Source of the DNA: Adiantum capillus-veneris | Taxonomy: Eukaryota > Streptophyta > Polypodiopsida > Polypodiales > Pteridaceae | Length of the DNA: 64,000 nucleotides | NCBI GenBank assembly: GCA_014529385.2 | Contig: CM043968.1 | Coordinates: forward strand, 22,435,484-22,499,483 | Reading direction: 5' to 3' | Shown: positions 58,838 to 64,000 of the stretch, in pieces | How positions within the stretch are numbered: the first letter of the stretch is position 1 | Layout: every line of letters starts with the position of its first letter | Notes under the pieces: generated by a model | Told to the model about the DNA's origin: nothing | Databases searched by the model: none | The model's input: only the letters and a program-made list of their open reading frames with translations | Made by a program: the position numbers and the translations under genes

Positions 58838-61735
58838 GTGCAGCAAGAACTAGCTCAAGGCCCACAAATCCTTCGTCGACCACCACCACCAGCAAATATA
58901 CCTCCCGTCCCACATGAGGAGGAAGAAACAGGAGTCAACATCATCAAGCTAGAAGAGGTAATAGATGAGCATACTCTAAACTTTGATGTTATGCCGGCAG
59001 AAAAACGCACAAGAGCACATGATAAGGATGAAGACATGAGAAGTGAAGGAACAAATTCAGCCAGAAGGGACAAGAAGAAGAAGTCAAAGATGGAAGAAGC
59101 TGAAAGTAGCAGGAAGAAAAGATCAAGGCGAAGGGAAATTGGTATCAACGACTTCCCATTGGGAAAGGAGCTAGAGCCCTACAACATCCTGGAGGATTTA
59201 CAAACCCAAAAGCCAAACATTTCATGGCCTCAACTTCTACACCTATCAACCAAAGTAAGAAGACAATGGCCAAAGTTGGTAAGTACAAGAATTCCAAAAA
59301 AGAAAGCAAATCTTTCCATTAAGGTTGTGGCCTCAAAGCTACAAAAAGATGTGGAACCCATTGTGGATGCTTACATAAGGGGTAAAAAGGTGTCTAATGT
59401 ATATGTTGATGGTGGAGCTCAAATGTGTGTGATCACAGAAAGATCAATGAACAGGTTAGGGCTTGAAATTACAAAGTCCTCTAATTGTCAAGCTAGGCCA
59501 GCCAACAACTCAAGTGTGACGTGTTTGGGGATCATTGAAAATGTAAAAGTCTCTGTATGTAACATAGATGCACGAGTGGATATGTATGTCATGCCTGCTA
59601 AGGGGGAGGGCTATCCCATCATCCTAGGGAGGCCTTGGCTCATTGCTGTGAATGCAGATCAAAAATGGGGAAGTGGTCGTTTGATTCTTAAGAAGGGTCA
59701 ACCGGTGGTGTATGATTGGCGAGAAGGAAAGCAACTAGATATCAACTATGAAACCACGGCAGATGAAGAGAGCGAGGAGGAGAGTCCTTACTCAAGTGAT
59801 GAGGAAGCATCAACCAGTGCATCAACCAGTGAAGAGGAGTCTTCTTTGGAGGTAATGGGAATTGTATTCAACGCCAACACCCAAGATGTTTCTATAGAAG
59901 ACAAGCCAACAGACAATCACACACGAGGGGATGAAAGATGCCACCACCTTGAAGAAGGATTTGAGAAGATGCTTGCAAAAGATCTTACTTGTGAGGAGAA
60001 GAGGTCCTACATCAATATGTTAAGGAGGTATCCCAATTTGTTTATCACTGACTACTCACAAATAAGAGGTGTAGATGTAATAGAGCATCGAATTGAATTG
60101 AAACCAGGGACCAAACCCGTGGCTCAAAAGTTAAGGCGACTAGGATCTGTGCAACAAAAGGCTCTCCTACAAGAAGTGAATCGACTCTTGAAGGCTGGCT
60201 TCATCTATCTAGTATCCAACTCCGAATGGGTATCACCTATTGTAGTCACTCCCAAGAAGAATGGTAAGTGGAGGGTTTGCGTGGATTACAAACCCCTCAA
60301 CACTGCGACAAAGAGGGACCATTTCCCTCTCCCTTTCCAAGATGAAATTTTGAATGAAGTAGCAGGTCACGAATGCTACACTGTGTGTGATGGGTATTCA
60401 GGATATTTTCAAATTAGAATAGCAGAAGACGACCAACCAAAAACCACCTTCATCACACCTTGGGGATGTTTTGCATTCAGAGTAATGCCTTTTGGGCTCA
60501 CCGATGCTCCTAGCACCTTCATGAGATTCACAATATTTGTATTTCAGCCATTCTTTGGAAAATCTATAAGAGTCTTTATGGATGATTTCTGTATTTATAG
60601 TTGTAGATCACTTCACTGCCAAAAGGTTGAAGAGGGGCTTAAGAGGCTCCATCAATTTGGGGGACAACTCAACCCAGAGAAGTGTCATATCGGTGAATCT
60701 CAGGTGGTTTTGCTAGGCCATGTGGTTTCTTCACAAGGAATTCAAGTGGATCCCTCTAAAGTAGAGGCCCTTTTGTCATTATCTCCACCAACAACAACTA
60801 AGGAGCTAATGACCTTCAACCACAAAGTGAGGTACATGTCTCGCTTCATCCATCTCCTAGCAGAAGCCATCGCCCCTTTGCATAGGTTGGCAAGCCAATC
60901 TACATTTGAATGGGGGAGGGAACATGCAAAATGTTTTGAGGAAGTGAAGGGCATTCTTAGCTCTCTCCCGATCCTAATGCCACCAGAACTAAAGGAGACC
61001 TACTATGTCACTCCAAGTGTAGGTTTCGAAGCAATTGGTGTTGTTTTGATGCAAAAAGATCCTAAAACATCATACATGAGGCCAATCTATTTTGCAAGCA
61101 AGGTGATGACTCCGGCCGAGAAGGGATACACTGAAATGGAGAAAGTGGTCTTTGCAATCTTGTTTGCGGTAAGGAAGTTTCGATCGTATCTTCTCCCTGT
61201 GCCATTTGTTTTTCTCACCTTAAATCACAATCTACCATATGTAGTACAACACATGAGCCTCTCATCTAGAATAGCAAAGTGGGTGCTTGAACTCCAAGAA
61301 TTTGAATACACTTTCCTTGTAGAAGATAGCACAAGAGCAAGACTTGCAGACATTCTCACCTACAAAGTGAGAGAAAGGGAAGGATCACGACTACAAAGAG
61401 AGGAAGGCTCAAAACAGTTCAAAGTGAAGGAGATTAATAATGCCCATACTTTATGCTTTGACGGAGCTTATCAACGCCAACAAGACAAAGCAGCAGGGGG
61501 GATCGTCATTTTGAACCCACAAAAGGAGGTAATGGTTAGAAAAGGTATCACCCTACCCAATGTTCACTCTAACAATGAGGCTGAGTATGCTGCTCTAACC
61601 CTTGCGTTAGAAGAATGCAAAGAATTAGGCATACAAAGACTTATTATAAAAGGTGATTCTTTGCTAGTGGTCAGGCAATCCAAGGGACTTGGAGGTGCAA
61701 GAATCGTACATTGTTTGAGTGGCTTAGTAGTGTAA
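58838..61735 (+). CDS. Tat-like pol, N-terminal part: protease, RT, RNase H, second RNase H
   Basis: 965-codon open frame. Order seen: a lysine-rich linker; protease with VYVDGGAQMCVIT (Asp in DGG/A) and ILGRPWL (residues about 185-275); reverse transcriptase with WVSPIVVTPKKNGKWRVCVD, FGLTDAPSTFMRF and catalytic FMDDFCIYS (60575-60601); RNase H part with ending YTFLVEDSTRARLADIL; then CFDGAYQRQQDKAAGGIVIL and NNEAEYAALTLALEECKELG with GDSLLVVRQSKGL, the second (archaeal-type) RNase H. Near 61695 the frame shifts, so the last residues GGARIVHCLSGLVV are out of register. The first RNase H has SVGFEAIG where an Asp is usual. Confidence 0.85.
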   Translation: MQQELAQGPQILRRPPPPANIPPVPHEEEETGVNIIKLEEVIDEHTLNFDVMPAEKRTRAHDKDEDMRSEGTNSARRDKKKKSKMEEAESSRKKRSRRREIGINDFPLGKELEPYNILEDLQTQKPNISWPQLLHLSTKVRRQWPKLVSTRIPKKKANLSIKVVASKLQKDVEPIVDAYIRGKKVSNVYVDGGAQMCVITERSMNRLGLEITKSSNCQARPANNSSVTCLGIIENVKVSVCNIDARVDMYVMPAKGEGYPIILGRPWLIAVNADQKWGSGRLILKKGQPVVYDWREGKQLDINYETTADEESEEESPYSSDEEASTSASTSEEESSLEVMGIVFNANTQDVSIEDKPTDNHTRGDERCHHLEEGFEKMLAKDLTCEEKRSYINMLRRYPNLFITDYSQIRGVDVIEHRIELKPGTKPVAQKLRRLGSVQQKALLQEVNRLLKAGFIYLVSNSEWVSPIVVTPKKNGKWRVCVDYKPLNTATKRDHFPLPFQDEILNEVAGHECYTVCDGYSGYFQIRIAEDDQPKTTFITPWGCFAFRVMPFGLTDAPSTFMRFTIFVFQPFFGKSIRVFMDDFCIYSCRSLHCQKVEEGLKRLHQFGGQLNPEKCHIGESQVVLLGHVVSSQGIQVDPSKVEALLSLSPPTTTKELMTFNHKVRYMSRFIHLLAEAIAPLHRLASQSTFEWGREHAKCFEEVKGILSSLPILMPPELKETYYVTPSVGFEAIGVVLMQKDPKTSYMRPIYFASKVMTPAEKGYTEMEKVVFAILFAVRKFRSYLLPVPFVFLTLNHNLPYVVQHMSLSSRIAKWVLELQEFEYTFLVEDSTRARLADILTYKVREREGSRLQREEGSKQFKVKEINNAHTLCFDGAYQRQQDKAAGGIVILNPQKEVMVRKGITLPNVHSNNEAEYAALTLALEECKELGIQRLIIKGDSLLVVRQSKGLGGARIVHCLSGLVV

Positions 61736-63303
61736 GAGCTTTGATGAAGGGTTTTAAAGCAACACAGGTACAACACACTGTGAGAACTCATAACAAGGAA
61801 GCAGACTTACTCGCAAATGAAAAGCTTCAAATGGCGGTAGGAGGTGTGAAACTATATGAACCCAAATATCAAGGTCAAGAGGAGCTAAAAGACATTATCT
61901 TCTTTCTACAAGCAAGTGAGTGTCCCAAACACTTAGACAAGGTGCAAAGACATAGACTAGTTAAGAAGGCCACACCTTACCAGTTGATCGGGGATGATTT
62001 ATATCACAAAGGGAAAGATTTGGTCTTGAGGAGAGTACCAGGTGTGCAAGAGATAGAGAAAATTCTTCTTTCATGTCATGATGATGTCTGTGGTGGTCAC
62101 TTTTCTCAAGATATTACAAGTAGGAAGATTTTACAAGCAGGGTTTATTTGGCCGATCTTACATCGTGATGTCCAATATTGGTGTAAGGCATGTAAGCCAT
62201 GCCAAATTGCTGGGGATAGACGACTAACATATGAGCCTCGAGTCCCAATAATATCTTATGGCCCTTTTGAAAAGTGGGGTGTGGATGCAATAGGTCCCCT
62301 ACCTCGTACTTCTACAGGGAAGGTTTTCATTATCATGGGTGTTGACTACATGACACGATGGGCGAAAAAAACAAGCACAACCCGAATCACAGCTGAAGAG
62401 GTATCAAAGTTTATTTTTGACCATATTTGTAGTAGGTTTGGAAAACCCCTAGAAATCTTATCACATCGAAGCCCGGGTCTTAGGGCTGACCTTCTGAATG
62501 ATCTCTTGAGGAGGTTAAAAGTGAAACACCTGCATTCCACACCCTACTATCCTCAATGCAATGGATTGGTGGAAAAAGTGAATGGAATGATATGTAAGAT
62601 CATTTCTAAGCAGGTTGTGGACCGGCCTAATGATTGGGATCGCCATTTGACGGCTTCTCTTTGGGCGTATAGGACATCTTTCAAGGTATCTACCCAATTC
62701 ACCCCTTTTCATCTAGTTTATGGACAGGAGGCACTTCTCCCCATTGAGTTAGAGCTCTCAAGCTTGCGCGTTCTTGCAAGAGTGGCAAAAAAACCAAAAG
62801 AGGTTCTACATGAAAGGATCTTAGATCTCCAACGACTTGAGCCAGATAGAGAAGAGTCCATTGATCACTACATCACCAAAGCGACAAGCCAAAGGGACAA
62901 AATCAACAAGAAGCTCAAGGGGAAAGGATTGAAGGAAGGTATGTTGGTTCTTCGCTATGATAACCGACTTGATACTCGACTTGACAAAAAGTTTTTGCAA
63001 AGATGGGAGGGACCTTTCATGATAAAAACAATGTTTGGGAATGGTAGTTACAGATTAGCAGATTTATCAGGAAAACTCCACAAGACCAGAGTCAATGGAT
63101 GGAGATTAAAGCCCTACTTTCAACGTATCAATCCGTTGATAGGAAGTCATCTGCCTACATCGTCTAAGCTCCAAATTGGCATGGCTCCCTTCGGCTTGGC
63201 AAATGCTCCACCTATTTTTAAAGCTTTGATGTGCAAAGAAGAACCAGCCTTGGAATCTAAACATACCCAAGGCAACCCTCCCATCTCCGATTTATGGGAT
63301 TGA
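61711..63303 (+). CDS. Tat-like pol, C-terminal part: integrase
   Basis: 530-codon frame continuing after the shift. It holds the end of the second RNase H (THNKEADLLANEKL), the integrase zinc region (SCHDDVCGGHFSQDI...WCKACKPCQIAG), and the catalytic core: first Asp in KWGVDAIGPLP; second site EILSHRSPGL where the family has a Asp after LS; Glu in NGLVEKVNG. The C-terminal part has LRYDNRLDTRLDKKFLQRWEGPF and RVNGWRLKPYF. With one catalytic Asp replaced by His the integrase should be inactive. It ends in a run with FGLANAPPIF, odd sequence resembling reverse transcriptase, before TGA at 63301. Confidence 0.85.
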   Translation: MFEWLSSVRALMKGFKATQVQHTVRTHNKEADLLANEKLQMAVGGVKLYEPKYQGQEELKDIIFFLQASECPKHLDKVQRHRLVKKATPYQLIGDDLYHKGKDLVLRRVPGVQEIEKILLSCHDDVCGGHFSQDITSRKILQAGFIWPILHRDVQYWCKACKPCQIAGDRRLTYEPRVPIISYGPFEKWGVDAIGPLPRTSTGKVFIIMGVDYMTRWAKKTSTTRITAEEVSKFIFDHICSRFGKPLEILSHRSPGLRADLLNDLLRRLKVKHLHSTPYYPQCNGLVEKVNGMICKIISKQVVDRPNDWDRHLTASLWAYRTSFKVSTQFTPFHLVYGQEALLPIELELSSLRVLARVAKKPKEVLHERILDLQRLEPDREESIDHYITKATSQRDKINKKLKGKGLKEGMLVLRYDNRLDTRLDKKFLQRWEGPFMIKTMFGNGSYRLADLSGKLHKTRVNGWRLKPYFQRINPLIGSHLPTSSKLQIGMAPFGLANAPPIFKALMCKEEPALESKHTQGNPPISDLWD

Positions 63304-63476
63304 GGTAATGAAAAGCAGGTCTAATGGAGTAAAAGAGTGCATGACACTCCTCCTATTGAAAAAAAAAAAGTGAAAAAGGAAAAAATGACAAAAAAAGAGA
63401 AAAAAAGAAGAAGAAAAAGAAGCAACACCGTCCTCCTAAAGATATGAATATCTCTAGGGTTGGGGGAGGGCTAATA
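63304..63476 (+). other. 3' untranslated region and polypurine tract
   Basis: A-rich block 63358-63420, then GGTTGGGGGAGGGCTAATA as purine-rich primer site just before the LTR. Confidence 0.7.
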
Positions 63477-64000
63477 TGAGTGGCATAAAATGGTAACCAT
63501 CTTTTTGCAACATTTTTAAGCCTACTCAACGTCCTCTTCCTCATATGTGTATATATTTTTCTACGCTATTAAGTTATCTAGAGTAAATTCCCCCTCTTCG
63601 TTTAACCTTTGTGGCGACACATACATTGTACTCTTCCCAAAAATGTCACCTTAGTCATATATTTATATTACCACCATTTTCTTTTTTTCTTTGTAAATAA
63701 AAGTAAGCATACAATAACCAACTATCTACCCCCAAACTTTCTTACCTCTTGTGAATTAGTAGTAGAAAAATAATATATCCATCTTCCATCCCATATAGAT
63801 AAATTACCATAGAAAATCAACTCTCCCCTTGTCTTTACCAAAGATTATCGTCCATCTCTACAAGTCTTCTATGCCCCTTACATAGGTGGCCCAATATCTG
63901 TTAAGAATATACATATAGTTTTTCTCCTTTCAAAAAGACTCAAATTGTATATTCTTTTCACAAGAAAATAATATTGGGCCCTTCTCTATTTGTTTAAGCA
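63477..64000 (+). repeat. 3' LTR of Tat-like element (partial)
   Basis: Matches 55261-55784 with about ten substitutions; continues past the window end. Confidence 0.9.

Larger units (their letters stand above)
55261..64000 (+). mobile_element. Tat-like Ty3/gypsy retrotransposon, 3' LTR cut by window end
   Basis: A pair of LTR starts (TGAGTGGCATAAAATGG at 55261 and 63477) brackets gag, protease, reverse transcriptase, RNase H, a second RNase H and integrase. A second RNase H of archaeal type is the hallmark of the Tat lineage. The two LTR starts differ at about ten places in 524 bases (about 2 percent), so insertion is moderately recent. The right LTR runs past the window, so its length and target duplication cannot be given. 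There is no chromodomain. Confidence 0.85.

Overview
The window looks like nuclear DNA of a land plant with swimming sperm, most likely a leptosporangiate fern. Three things point there. (1) A minus-strand gene at 2180-4694 encodes DRC1, a subunit of the axonemal dynein regulatory complex; flowering plants have no cilia to use it. (2) A block of decayed organelle DNA carries rps12 (3' part), rps7 and psbA on one strand, an order I associate with the inverted repeat of core leptosporangiate ferns. (3) The rest is dense, nested retrotransposon sequence, as expected in a very large genome. No species can be named from sequence alone.

Layout. 1-1150: (AG)n and degenerate LINE pieces. 2180-4694: six DRC1 exons with matching splice sites and phases. 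5380-6901: complete 1.5-kb non-autonomous LTR element with 5-bp target duplications and a 38-G run at its polypurine tract. 7454-7821: 189-bp tandem repeat. 8161-8832: rearranged Ty3/gypsy remnant, minus strand. 8833-14968: LINE copy A, split by a complete gag-only LTR retrotransposon (9576-12241, TSD GTTAT). 14969-18098: LINE copy B with an inverted 5' end. 18387-22152: organelle-derived block (mitochondrial-type trnfM, plastid-type 16S fragment, rps12, rps7, psbA). 22184-24570: scrambled LRR receptor-kinase pseudogene. 24727-30452: LINE copy C, a LINE 3' fragment and copy D head to tail, separated by (TC)n tracts. 31248-32108: large foldback made of two LTR pieces. 32690-33250: unrecognised minus-strand coding fragment. 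33690-38931: LINE and gag fragments. 40767-43099: three related gypsy LTRs in a row, the last being the 5' LTR of a chromovirus at 42542-49077. 49078-50395: remnant of the element it inserted into. 50400-55210: low-information DNA with short repeats and one unrecognised ORF. 55261-64000: a Tat-like gypsy element whose 3' LTR runs off the window.

The only convincing host gene is DRC1, and only its middle and C-terminal part is seen. Almost everything else is mobile or dead. The most distinctive material is a LINE family whose copies end in a shared 3' tail followed by (TC)n, with several copies abutting the previous copy's (TC)n tract. This suggests a non-LTR element that uses TC microsatellite as tail, target, or both. 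A second point of interest is the organelle block: in psbA and rps7 all three premature stops, and most psbA replacements, are C-to-T on the coding strand.
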